NCBI GenBank assembly: GCA_965199245.1
Contig: CBDAQP010000001.1
Span: 620,001-684,000 of the forward strand
Length of the DNA: 64,000 nucleotides
Reading direction: 5' to 3'
DNA from: Carbonatibacter sp965199245
Lineage (GTDB): Bacteria > Pseudomonadota > Alphaproteobacteria > Kiloniellales > Kiloniellaceae
Of this stretch, positions 1 to 7,705 are shown piece after piece. The translations under genes were made by a program, and so were the position numbers. The notes beneath the pieces were generated by a model. The model was not told the origin of the DNA. It worked only from the letters and a program-made list of their open reading frames with translations, and ran no database searches. Each line of letters opens with the position of its first letter. Position 1 is the first letter of the stretch.

Positions 1-246
1 GCCATGAACGCTCTGCCATGGCGGGAAATCCCCGGGAAGAAGTCGCCACTGACAGCCTGTTTTTAAGACGTAAAAACAGGCATTTAATATATTCCCGGGC
101 GAGTGTTTGAAGGGACGGCCACCGCCATTGCGGCGCTCAAAATATCCGCGCAACATTGCGCATCGGTGAGATCAGTATCATAAGTCATGCCGAAAACCAT
201 TAAAGACAATTTATTGATAAATAATTAATAGTTGTTAGACAGCTTC
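1..246 (-). mobile_element. IS5-family (IS1031-like) element, 5' end only, cut by the window edge
   Basis: The reverse strand encodes the N-terminal part of an IS5-family transposase with the same reading as the copy at 6863-7591. The right end finishes with the inverted repeat TTGTTAGACAGCTTC at 232-246 and is followed by TGA (247-249), which fits the TNA target typical of the IS1031 group of IS5 (family knowledge). The frame is not intact, so this is a relic. It marks the left border of the toxin-antitoxin cargo that follows. Confidence 0.8.
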
Positions 247-320
247 TGAGGTAGAGGCATATGAACAACCTTGTGTTCGGAAGGCCGTATGAAGCTGCAA
301 GGCGCAAATTGCCATTCATG

Positions 321-340
321 TTACGGTTTTTCCTCCGTAA
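321..340 (+). promoter_or_regulatory. Candidate AbiEi operator (inverted repeat) and promoter region
   Basis: The 250-476 gap carries a perfect six-base inverted repeat, TTACGG (321-326) and CCGTAA (335-340), with an eight-base spacer. A TATAAG hexamer (350-355) follows and could be a -10 element; I see no good -35. AbiEi antitoxins of known systems repress their own operon by binding inverted repeats upstream, so an autoregulatory operator is the obvious reading. That role is inference. Confidence 0.4.
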
Positions 341-476
341 ATAAAACTATATAAGTATATCTAAAATTCACATATCAGTGGAATTTTATGCAGTTGAGTG
401 TATTTCTTGCCTGTGGTACATTGCATTTAAGAAAATTCGCAAATATGGGGAAAAAGTGTATATCGGATATGCCAAC

Positions 477-1277
477 ATGACACTGAACGCATCATCTTCC
501 GGAAGAGCTAAACTAGCTGCCGTTATCAAGATGGCTGGCGACGTTGTGCAGACAGATGACGTAGTACAAGTGCTTGGCCTTTCACGGACACAAGCATCAA
601 AACAGCTGTCACGCTGGGCAAGCCAGGGCTGGTTGCGGCGAGTTGGGAAAGGGACATACTTCCCCGTCCAGCTAACACTTATTGATGCTGAACAAGTGGT
701 GGAAGATCCATGGGTTCTCGTGCCTCCGCTTTTTGATCCATCATACATTGGTGGTCGAACTGCATCTGAGTTCTGGGACCTTACCGAGCAGATATTTCGA
801 GACATTGTAATTTTCACCGTGCGGCCTGTGCGAAAGCACGAAGTTGAACAACAGAATATGATCTATGTTCTAAAACATACTTCCAAAAAAATGATTTTCG
901 GCACCAGGACGGTGTGGCGAGGTCAAACGAAAATTGCAGTGTCCGATATTCACCGCACAATTATTGACATCATGGATGATCCGGCTCTTGGTGGCGGCAT
1001 TCAGCATGTTGCTGATTGCCTGGAACGGTATCTTCAGAATTCAGAATGCAATCCTATAAAATTGATCGAGTATGCTGAACGACTTGGAAACGGAGCCGTG
1101 TTCAAAAGATTGGGCTTTCTTGCTGAGAGACTTCCACTGGGGCAAGAAGTGGCCGAACTGTGCCGCAGTCGGCTAACAAAGGGAAATGCAAAACTCGACC
1201 CTGGTTTAGAATGTCCTCGGCTGGCGACCCGTTGGCGTTTGCTTTTACCCGAGAGCTGGTATGGAGCTAACGCATGA
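477..1277 (+). CDS. abiEi: AbiEi-type antitoxin / transcriptional repressor (type IV TA)
   Basis: A 266-residue protein. Its N-terminal ~60 residues form a winged-helix region, with an LGLSRTQASKQLSRW recognition-like helix followed by GWLRRVGKGTY, the usual wing of AbiEi antitoxin domains. The C-terminal part resembles the AbiEi antitoxin body. In characterised AbiE systems this protein represses the operon and counters the toxin without forming a stable complex (family knowledge). The frame is open from an ATG at 378. I prefer the ATG at 477 because family members begin shortly before the helix-turn-helix; neither start has a strong ribosome binding site. The stop overlaps the toxin start by four bases (ATGA), so the two are translationally coupled. 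An IS relic lies upstream. Confidence 0.85.
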   Translation: MTLNASSSGRAKLAAVIKMAGDVVQTDDVVQVLGLSRTQASKQLSRWASQGWLRRVGKGTYFPVQLTLIDAEQVVEDPWVLVPPLFDPSYIGGRTASEFWDLTEQIFRDIVIFTVRPVRKHEVEQQNMIYVLKHTSKKMIFGTRTVWRGQTKIAVSDIHRTIIDIMDDPALGGGIQHVADCLERYLQNSECNPIKLIEYAERLGNGAVFKRLGFLAERLPLGQEVAELCRSRLTKGNAKLDPGLECPRLATRWRLLLPESWYGANA

Positions 1278-2455
1278 TTGGCAAACGTGAAATTTTGGAC
1301 GTTGCAGCTACTGCGGGATTGAACCCGCATGTTGTAGAGAAGGATTATGTGCTTGGCTGGGCGTTGGCTGGCATATTCGCGCACCCTGAGATTTCGGACA
1401 GCTGGGTTTTCAAGGGCGGCACTTGCCTTAAGAAATGCTACTTTGAAACCTATCGGTTCTCAGAGGACCTTGATTTTACACTCCTTGATGAAACCCACCT
1501 TGATGTAGCGTTTCTTGGTCGTGTTTTCAATGATGTATCAGAATGGGTCTATGAGCAGACAGGTCTTGAACTGCCAACGGACAAACAGGACTTTGATGTG
1601 TTCACCAATTCTCGCGGCAGCATAAGCTGCCAGGGGAAGTTGAGCTACCGGGGACCCGTATCACCAAGCTCTGGTTGGTTGCCGCGTATTAAGCTTGATC
1701 TGACGGCGGACGAAAAGTTGGTCATGGCACCGGTTCGTGTCCCGATTTTTCATCCCTATAGCGACGCGCCAGATTCAGGTGTCGAGGTTTTATCATACGC
1801 CTATGAGGAGGCCTTCGGCGAAAAGGTGCGAGCTCTTGCAGAACGCACACGCCCGCGCGATTTGTACGATGTCATAAACCTATTTCGCAACGAAGATGCG
1901 CGACCGTCCCCAGCAGCCTTGCTTGATGTATTGAGACAGAAATGTGAATTCAAGGGTATTGCTGTTCCACGGGATGGCGATCTCGATAGTCATCTCCACG
2001 ATTTGGAAGCCGGTTGGGAGCACATGCTAGTTCACCAGTTGCCAGCATTGCCACCGGGCGAAACCTTCTGGAATGCTTTACCTGAATTTTTCGCATGGCT
2101 TAAGGGAGCCGCAACGCCGGAAATCAAGGCAGCATTTGTTTCCAACCCTAATGATACCGTCATCCGTGAGCACACAATACGCCTGCCGCTTAGGAGTTCC
2201 GCTCAGTCTCACCTCGAGATCATTCGCTTTGCTGCGACGAACCGCTTGTGTGTGGAGATCGGATATAATGGTAAGGTCCGCATTATTGAGCCGTATTCCC
2301 TTCGGCGGACACAGGATGACAATATCATCCTTCATGCCTGGAGTGTGGATGCAAATCAGCCCAGAAGCTATCGGGTCGACCGCATCGACAGCACTCGCAC
2401 AACCAACCAAGCTTTCACGCCACGGTATGCCGTTGAGCTAATACCAACTGCATAA
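1274..2455 (+). CDS. abiEii: AbiEii/AbiGii-family nucleotidyltransferase toxin with WYL-like C-terminal part
   Basis: A 393-residue protein. The N-terminal two thirds show AbiEii nucleotidyltransferase signatures: EKDYVL near residues 22-27, FKGGTCLKK at 46-54, and RFSEDLDF at 61-68 with the acidic pair of the nucleotidyltransferase fold. Members of this superfamily (AbiEii, MenT) add nucleotides to RNA targets such as tRNA and arrest growth (family knowledge). Residues ~305-390 look like a WYL domain: an IGYNGK strand, then a VxPY-like element, then the WYL-typical YRVDRI. That addition is not usual for AbiEii. The last codons and the TAA stop are read from the end of an IS630 relic (TACCAACTGCA), so the native C-terminus was probably a little different. 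The gene is coupled to the antitoxin by an ATGA overlap. Confidence 0.85.
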   Translation: MIGKREILDVAATAGLNPHVVEKDYVLGWALAGIFAHPEISDSWVFKGGTCLKKCYFETYRFSEDLDFTLLDETHLDVAFLGRVFNDVSEWVYEQTGLELPTDKQDFDVFTNSRGSISCQGKLSYRGPVSPSSGWLPRIKLDLTADEKLVMAPVRVPIFHPYSDAPDSGVEVLSYAYEEAFGEKVRALAERTRPRDLYDVINLFRNEDARPSPAALLDVLRQKCEFKGIAVPRDGDLDSHLHDLEAGWEHMLVHQLPALPPGETFWNALPEFFAWLKGAATPEIKAAFVSNPNDTVIREHTIRLPLRSSAQSHLEIIRFAATNRLCVEIGYNGKVRIIEPYSLRRTQDDNIILHAWSVDANQPRSYRVDRIDSTRTTNQAFTPRYAVELIPTA

Positions 2456-2537
2456 AATAAAGACTCTCTGGTCCTGGCGTGTGAGCAGATTCTGTGATTC
2501 AAGGAAGGACACAGTTTTGGAGGTTTGTCCCGGGTCA
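2436..2537 (+). mobile_element. IS630-family relic, 5' end
   Basis: This stretch matches 61200-61290 almost base for base: the terminal TACCAA, an AT-rich leader, GGACAC, then GGAGG and the position of the transposase start. Here the start codon is destroyed (CCGGGTCA instead of ATGGGTCA). Only the left tip remains. It provides the abiEii stop codon. Confidence 0.75.
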
Positions 2538-2556
2538 TACCATTTCCGGAAAGTCA
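2538..2556 (+). repeat. Left tip of a second IS630-type element
   Basis: TA followed by CCATTTCCGGAAAG matches, in inverted form, the IS630 right end at 7692-7705 (TTCAGGAAATGG, then TA). The tip is cut after TCA (2554-2556) by the IS5 element starting at 2557. It may be the left half of a target into which the whole IS5-bounded island inserted. Confidence 0.5.
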
Positions 2557-3180
2557 GAAACTGTCTAAAAATTATTAATTATTTATCAATAAATTGTTTT
2601 TAATGGTTTTCGGCATGCCTTATGATACTGATCTCACCGATGCGCAATGTTGCGCGGATATTTTGAGCACCAGCGGTGGCCGTCCCTTCAAACACTCACC
2701 CGGGAATATATTAAATGCCTGTTTTTACGTTCTCAAAACAGGCTGTCAGTGGCGACTTCTTCCCAAAGATTTCCCGCCATACGGCCATTTGAGTCGCTGG
2801 AAAAAGGATGGAACCTGGCAAATGATCCTGCGTGACCGGCGTGCTTCGGCTGCCTGAGGGTCGGAACAAACAGGCAGGCGCGGCCATTTCACAATCGGTC
2901 AAGGCCCGGACACAAAAAAAGGGGCCGGCAAAAAAGTGATCAAGCGGCATTTATTGTCTGCTCGGGTTTCCGCTGCATCCGGTGGTGCATGATGCTGGAA
3001 TAGCGGCCCGCATTCTCTTGAACGATATAAAGAAAAAGCACAGAAGGCTGAAATTGTTCCGGGCTGGTTATCGCGGGCCGATCATGGAGGCATTGGCCAA
3101 TCAGGAAAAACTGTGCTCCTCTCCCTGAATCTTGATCCATTGATAAGTTAGTTTTTTTGTCATTTTCACGGAGGCCCTCA

Positions 3181-3434
3181 ATGAAGCGCAGATTTACGGA
3201 CGCACAGATGATCGGGATTTTGAAGGAACACGAGGCAGGTGTTCCGGCCAGGGAGCTTTGCCGCAAGTATGGGATGCCACATTCTATAAGTGGAAGGCGA
3301 GGTTCTCTGGCATGGAGGTCAATGAGGTTCGCCGCCTCCGGGATCTGGAAGAGGAGAACCGGCGCTTGAAGAAGCTGGTTGCGGATTTATCGCTGGACAA
3401 GATGGCGTTGGAGGATGTTTTAAAAAAGATCTGA
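3181..3434 (+). pseudogene. IS3-family OrfA, frameshifted
   Basis: It begins MKRRFTDAQMIGILKEHEAG with a helix-turn-helix typical of IS407-group OrfA. After GM the frame is lost. A second frame continues with TFYKWKARFSGMEV and a leucine-zipper-like LEEENRRLKKL, ending at TGA 3432-3434. A small deletion around 3275, roughly seven bases judging from the usual family motif, explains the shift. Confidence 0.75.
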
Positions 3435-4260
3435 GCCCCGAAGGCCGTCGCCGCGCTGTTGTGCTGCTTCAGGAGACTGGCCTGACGCCGATCCTGTCGT
3501 CTGGCGGGTCAGCCGCGTTCCACGCACCGCTACAAACCGGTTCAGTCACCGGAGACAGAGCTGCGGCAGAAGATGCGGGAGCTGGCCGATCGGCATCGTC
3601 GCTTTGGCCATCCGCGATTGCATGTTCTGCTCAGGCGTGAGGGCTTCGGGGCCAACCACAAAAAGACCCATCGGATATACGTCGAAGAAGGTTTGCAGGT
3701 GCGCAAGCGCAAGAAAAGGCGGCGATCGTCCGCCGGCCCCTGGTGCTGCCGACATCCCCCGGACAGAAATGGAGCATGGACTTTATGAGCTATCCAGCGG
3801 CCGGCGTATCCGGCTGTTCAATGTTATCGATGATTTCAGCAAACAATGCCACGCCATGACCGTGGACTTTTCGATTAACGGTCTTCGGGTGGCCAGGGAA
3901 CTGACCCGGCTCCTCGACTTGTATGGCAAACCGGAGGTCATCGTCTGTGACAATGGTACCGAATACACCTCGATGGCGATGTTCAAATGGGCGCAGGACA
4001 GTGGCGTTGATCTCCGGTTCATACAGCCGGGGAAGCCCAGCCAAAACGGTTTCATCGAAGCCTTCAACGCCCGGGTCAGGGATGAATGCCTGAATGAAAA
4101 CCTGTTTTCAAGCCTGAGAGAGGCGCAGGATGTAACCGAAAGATGGAGGATCAGCTACAACAATCACAGGCCACACTCCGCCCTGAATTGGGCAACACCC
4201 AATGAATTCGCATCACTCTGTTCCGGGTTAACCCGGAACAGAGTGGACAAGATCGCATGA
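3430..4260 (+). pseudogene. IS3-family OrfB (DDE integrase), frameshifted
   Basis: The pieces lie in two or more frames: a helical segment (MRELADRHRRFGHPRLHVLL) from 3573, then the rve integrase core from about 3770. The core keeps VIDDFS, CDNGTEYTS and the catalytic Glu in QNGFIEAFN, followed by RDECLNE and YNNHRPHSAL. The first Asp (WSMDF near 3772) lies in another frame from the rest, so no full-length transposase can be made without repair or frameshifting. Confidence 0.75.
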
Positions 4261-4547
4261 ACCTGTCATACGGGAAAAGCTAACTACTCAGTGGCACAGG
4301 TTTGGGGAGAACAGCAACTGAAACGTAAAGCGAGATGAAGAAAAAGCGTTCAAGGTGTTGCCAAAACGCTGGATTGTCGAGCGATCTTTCGCATGGCTGG
4401 AGCCTGCAAGGCGGCTGGCAAAACATTACGAAAATCTTGACAAAATGCAGGAAGCCATGATCCGGCTACGCTTCATGCAAATTGCAATCAACAAAATTAT
4501 AAAGCTTAATTGTTAGACAGCTTCTAAGGAAGGATCGAACTTTAGCT

Positions 4548-6575
4548 TCATAGCTGGTTTATTCCGAGTTTTTTGAAGAATGCTTCGTGTCTCAGTTTGG
4601 CATCCTTGACAATCTGTTCATACTGGAGAACTTCGACATAAGCATTTCGTGCATCGTTGAAGCCGAAATAACCTCTGCCGCCGGGGAGCTTCTGGTTAAT
4701 TTTGAAATCTTCCATCGTTGAGCGAAGATTCGTTGTAATATCACACACCAGATAGCAAAAGAATGGCGTGTCCTTTTCAATTCCAGTAATCAGCTTACCG
4801 TCATTATCCTCTACTTTGCCGTCTTTAAGATCACGGATATAGTTGTAGACCTGTGAAATCGGGTTTTCATCGTTGGTATAATCTTTACGAGCGGGTCGCT
4901 TGAACTCAACGATGACGACAGGCTGATCCGTTCCTTCCCGGTGCATCAGGTTGCTACCCTGGAACAAAATCAGGTCAGGTCGGCTAAGGGAATTGCTATT
5001 GGTGACAAAATCCCGAATTCTCTTATCCGAAGCCCAATAGTCGTAATAGGCTAACCGGTCATCGATAAGCCACAGATTATGCTGACCGTATTCAATCTCG
5101 CCGGAGTTCACCCTCAGAGGGCATATGATCTTGTGAACTGCCTCTTCGGTGTATTTGCTCTTTTTCTCTCTATCCTCGTATCCCAGCCGGGTTTCCAGCA
5201 GATCAATTACGAGCTTCCTCTTGCCGACATACTCAGCTAGTGACGCCTTTTCCTGATCGCCGATCCGTTCCATTAACTTGGACAGCTTGAGGACGAAATC
5301 TTCGCTTTCGGCAGACTCTTCTCCCCGTTTGACCATAGCCTCCATTTCCTTGCGAACACCTCGTGAGGCTCTAAAGTCTTTAACAGACATCTCGCTGTAG
5401 ATTTCTTCTTCAGTCTTTTTGTTAAGGGGAAGGTCTTTAGCAAAATCTTGCATATCTTTCACGAGGTATCCGTAACGAGGGAATTTCCCAACCACCTTCC
5501 CGACTGTTTCAGCCTTAAGTGCTATCACCTTTTCAATAGGGGCACTCAGGTACTTCTTTGCTGTGTTTTCAGCCGCCTTGGTGATGAGCCCCAGTGACTT
5601 TTTTCCAATGTCAAAATTGTTTCTCTCTTGAGTGACATGCTGGTCGAGGTATGTGGAAGAAAGGATGCCTACATAAACCACATGATCCGGCTCCTGCTCT
5701 GGGTCATATTCGTATTCAAACGCTGCACCCAATCCGGTTTGGTTGTTGATGCCGTGACCCATTACGACACGACCATGCGCAGACAAATGGACGGTATGTT
5801 CCGTACCTTTTTCGACCAGAGTACTGCTTAACAGCAGGTGTTCAATCTTGAACTTCCCCAAGCCTTCAACTAACACGTCCTGGCTCTCTGGTTTGTATGT
5901 ATGATCTTCGATGATTTGCCGGAGACTAAAGGTTTCCTCGTCGTCGTTTACCGCTATATCGGGACACATGTTGCCAATCAGGAAAGGCAAAAAATGGGCA
6001 ACGATCCGATTGGTAATGGTTTCCGTTTTTTGCGGGCAACTGCTCCGATAGCCGTCTTTCAAATTCTTCAGATGGACGACCGTTCGAATCTCTCCCGTTC
6101 CCTCCTCGGGTAAGTCGCTATAATTTTGAATAGGCTTTTTATTATCCAAAAGGAAATCAAACTTCCTTCGCTTCAACATGCCTTCACAGGCATATACACT
6201 GTTGATCGAGTTGGTTTCAAAAACCTTCAGCCATGTTAATCGCCCAACTCCTTTGCCGCCCTTCTTGATCTTGTATCGGGAGTCATAAGTGATAAATGAT
6301 TCGAAATTTTCTTGGCTCAGCCCGTTTCCGTTGTCTTCAACAATAAAAGAATGCGGATGATTTTCCTCGTCTCTCTCAACGGTGATGATGATGCGCCCTT
6401 TCTTGGGCCATTTGTCACCGAAGCGTTCCTGAACTGAATGAATTGAATTCATGATCGCTTCAAACAGCGGGTTCAACGTATTCTCATAGCTGGGTGCCAT
6501 CGCAAGATTGTCAATGCGACCTTGCAGGTTCTCTTTCAGCTTTAATGAGACCGGGGATGTTTTGTGCGTATCCAT
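4548..6575 (-). CDS. GHKL (Hsp90/MutL/MORC-like) ATPase with C-terminal PD-(D/E)XK-like domain; candidate defence protein
   Basis: A 675-residue protein. The GHKL ATP-binding fold is clear: N-box EAIMNS (39-44), DNGNG (81-85), and GGKGVGRLTW (106-115) as the ATP lid. A transducer-like segment follows to about residue 330, then a charged helical linker. The C-terminal region carries RPDLILF (Asp534), VIVEFK (Glu557 and Lys559) and a QxYxY element (Gln575), the order of a PD-(D/E)XK nuclease core. Catalytic activity is inferred. GHKL ATPases joined to nucleases occur in restriction-like and MORC-related bacterial systems (family knowledge); I cannot name an exact characterised homologue. The start has a strong GGAGGAATTTTGT ribosome site. 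The stop codon of a truncated upstream frame lies 12 bases before the start, suggesting a lost partner. IS elements bound it on both sides. Confidence 0.75.
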   Translation of the reverse strand: MDTHKTSPVSLKLKENLQGRIDNLAMAPSYENTLNPLFEAIMNSIHSVQERFGDKWPKKGRIIITVERDEENHPHSFIVEDNGNGLSQENFESFITYDSRYKIKKGGKGVGRLTWLKVFETNSINSVYACEGMLKRRKFDFLLDNKKPIQNYSDLPEEGTGEIRTVVHLKNLKDGYRSSCPQKTETITNRIVAHFLPFLIGNMCPDIAVNDDEETFSLRQIIEDHTYKPESQDVLVEGLGKFKIEHLLLSSTLVEKGTEHTVHLSAHGRVVMGHGINNQTGLGAAFEYEYDPEQEPDHVVYVGILSSTYLDQHVTQERNNFDIGKKSLGLITKAAENTAKKYLSAPIEKVIALKAETVGKVVGKFPRYGYLVKDMQDFAKDLPLNKKTEEEIYSEMSVKDFRASRGVRKEMEAMVKRGEESAESEDFVLKLSKLMERIGDQEKASLAEYVGKRKLVIDLLETRLGYEDREKKSKYTEEAVHKIICPLRVNSGEIEYGQHNLWLIDDRLAYYDYWASDKRIRDFVTNSNSLSRPDLILFQGSNLMHREGTDQPVVIVEFKRPARKDYTNDENPISQVYNYIRDLKDGKVEDNDGKLITGIEKDTPFFCYLVCDITTNLRSTMEDFKINQKLPGGRGYFGFNDARNAYVEVLQYEQIVKDAKLRHEAFFKKLGINQL

Positions 6576-6587
6576 ACAAAATTCCTC

Positions 6588-6669
6588 CTACACCGTCCTG
6601 AAGACGATTTCTGATTCTTGGGATTCAGCGCGCGCCTTGAAGGTTTGAACGGCGTTGGCTTTAAGCTGG
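6588..6669 (-). pseudogene. C-terminal remnant of the gene upstream of the GHKL ATPase
   Basis: On the reverse strand an open frame reads HQLKANAVQTFKARAESQ and so on into TVRFVIE-like sequence (last residues IVFRTV), ending at TAG 6588-6590. This is just upstream of the GGAGG and start codon of the GHKL gene. Upstream it runs into an IS3-family end at 6670. The tight spacing suggests the 3' end of a co-transcribed partner whose body was removed by the IS. Too little is left to identify it. Confidence 0.35.
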
Positions 6670-6862
6670 TGCTGTTCTCCCCAAAGCTGTGACATCCATT
6701 GAGCATCTAGCTTTTCCCGTATGACAGGTTCATGCGACCTTGTCCATTCTGTTCCGGTTTAACCCGGAACAGAATGATGCGAATTCATTGGGGGTTGCCC
6801 AATTCAGGGCGGAGTGTGGCCTGTGATTGTTGAGCATCCATCTTTCTGTCAAGCCTCTCTCA
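6670..6862 (-). mobile_element. IS3-family relic, right end only
   Basis: This is the reverse complement of about 4120-4316 of the complete IS3 copy, with some differences near the tip. It contains the terminal TGCTGTTCTCC, the OrfB C-terminus region (NNHRPHSALN-like coding) and the GTTCCGGTTTAACCCGGAAC palindrome. It is truncated by the IS5 element at 6863. Confidence 0.8.
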
Positions 6863-7591
6863 GAATCTGTCTAACAAATAAGTTTTATCATTCTGTTGAG
6901 TGCGATTTGTATGAAGCGTAGCCGGATCATGGCTTCCTGCGTTTTGTCGAGATTTTCGTAATGTTTTGCCAGCCGCCTTGCAGGCTCCAGCCACGCGAAA
7001 GATCGCTCAACAATCCAGCACTTTGGCAGCACCCTGAACGCTTTACCTCGCTTTACGTTTCAGTTTTTCCTGATTGGCCAACGCGTCCATCCGCGATAAC
7101 CAGCCCGGAACAATTTCAGCCGTCCATGCTTTTTCTTTATATCGTTCAAGAGAATGCGAGCCGCTATTCCAGCATCATCAGATGCAGCGGAAACCCGGGC
7201 AGACAATAAATGCCGCTTGATCACTTTTTTGCCGGCCCCCTTTTTTGTGTCAGGGCCTTGACCGATTGTGAAATGGCCGCGCCTGCCTGTTCGTTCCGGC
7301 CCTCAAGCAACCGAAGTACGCCATCACGCAGGATATCCATCCTTTTTCCAGCGACTGAAATGGCCGTATGGCGGGAAATCCCCGGGAAGAAGTCGCCACT
7401 GACAGCCTGTTTTCAGAACGTAAAAACAGGCATTTAATATATTCCCGGGCGAGTGTTTGAAGGGACGGCCACCGCCGGTGCTCAAAATATCCGCGCAACA
7501 TTGCGCATCGGTGAGATCAGTATCATAAGTCATGCCGAAAACCATTAAAGACAATTTATTGATAAATAATTAATAGTTGTTAGACAGATTC
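6863..7591 (-). mobile_element. IS5-family (IS1031-like) element, both ends present, internally decayed
   Basis: The ends GAATCTGTCTAACAA (from 6863) and TTGTTAGACAGATTC (to 7591) are perfect inverted repeats. TCA on each side (6860-6862, 7592-7594) fits a TNA target duplication. The transposase reads on the reverse strand from about 7554 (MSLMVFGMTYDTDLTDAQ…) but is broken by frameshifts and a deletion; 729 bases is short for this group. It lacks the IS3 insertion found in the 2557-4524 copy and so preserves the empty site. Confidence 0.85.
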
Positions 7592-7705
7592 TCAGATGGT
7601 TTTCCCCTGCTGTGACGTCTGGAACAACCTCACCGACAGACCATGGAAAATCATGTCCATTGGATACAGAAAATGGGCACATGGATTCTGATTTTCAGGA
7701 AATGG
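7592..7705 (+). mobile_element. IS630-family relic, 3' end
   Basis: It codes for the transposase C-terminus (CCDVWNNLTDRPWKIMSIG…WAHGF, stop), matching 59845-59954 of the longer copy. It ends with TTCAGGAAATGG and a TA (7706-7707). The element tip overlaps the 3' end of xthA on the other strand. Confidence 0.75.

Larger units (their letters stand above)
3114..4316 (+). mobile_element. IS3-family (IS407-like) insertion sequence, complete but decayed
   Basis: A 1203-base element with imperfect terminal repeats, TGCTCCTCTCC at the left and TGCTGTTCTCC (reverse complement) at the right. It is flanked by ACTG (3110-3113 and 4317-4320), a four-base target duplication; AACTG is also possible because of a shared A. 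The uninterrupted IS5 copy at 6863-7591 carries the empty site, where one ACTG joins the two flanks, which confirms the boundaries. Both open reading frames are broken. Confidence 0.88.
2557..4524 (+). mobile_element. IS5-family (IS1031-like) element interrupted by an IS3 element
   Basis: The left end is GAAACTGTCTAA at 2557 and the right end TTAGACAGCTTC finishes at 4524, with TNA flanks (TCA left, TAA right). The transposase N-terminus reads from 2594 (…MPYDTDLTDAQCC…, HSPGNILNACFYVLKTG, QWRLLP). The C-terminal part (ERSFAWLEPARRLAKHYENL) lies at 4350-4515, after the IS3 insertion. Frame breaks occur apart from that insertion, so it is inactive. The unequal TNA flanks suggest that one end has recombined. 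Confidence 0.85.
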
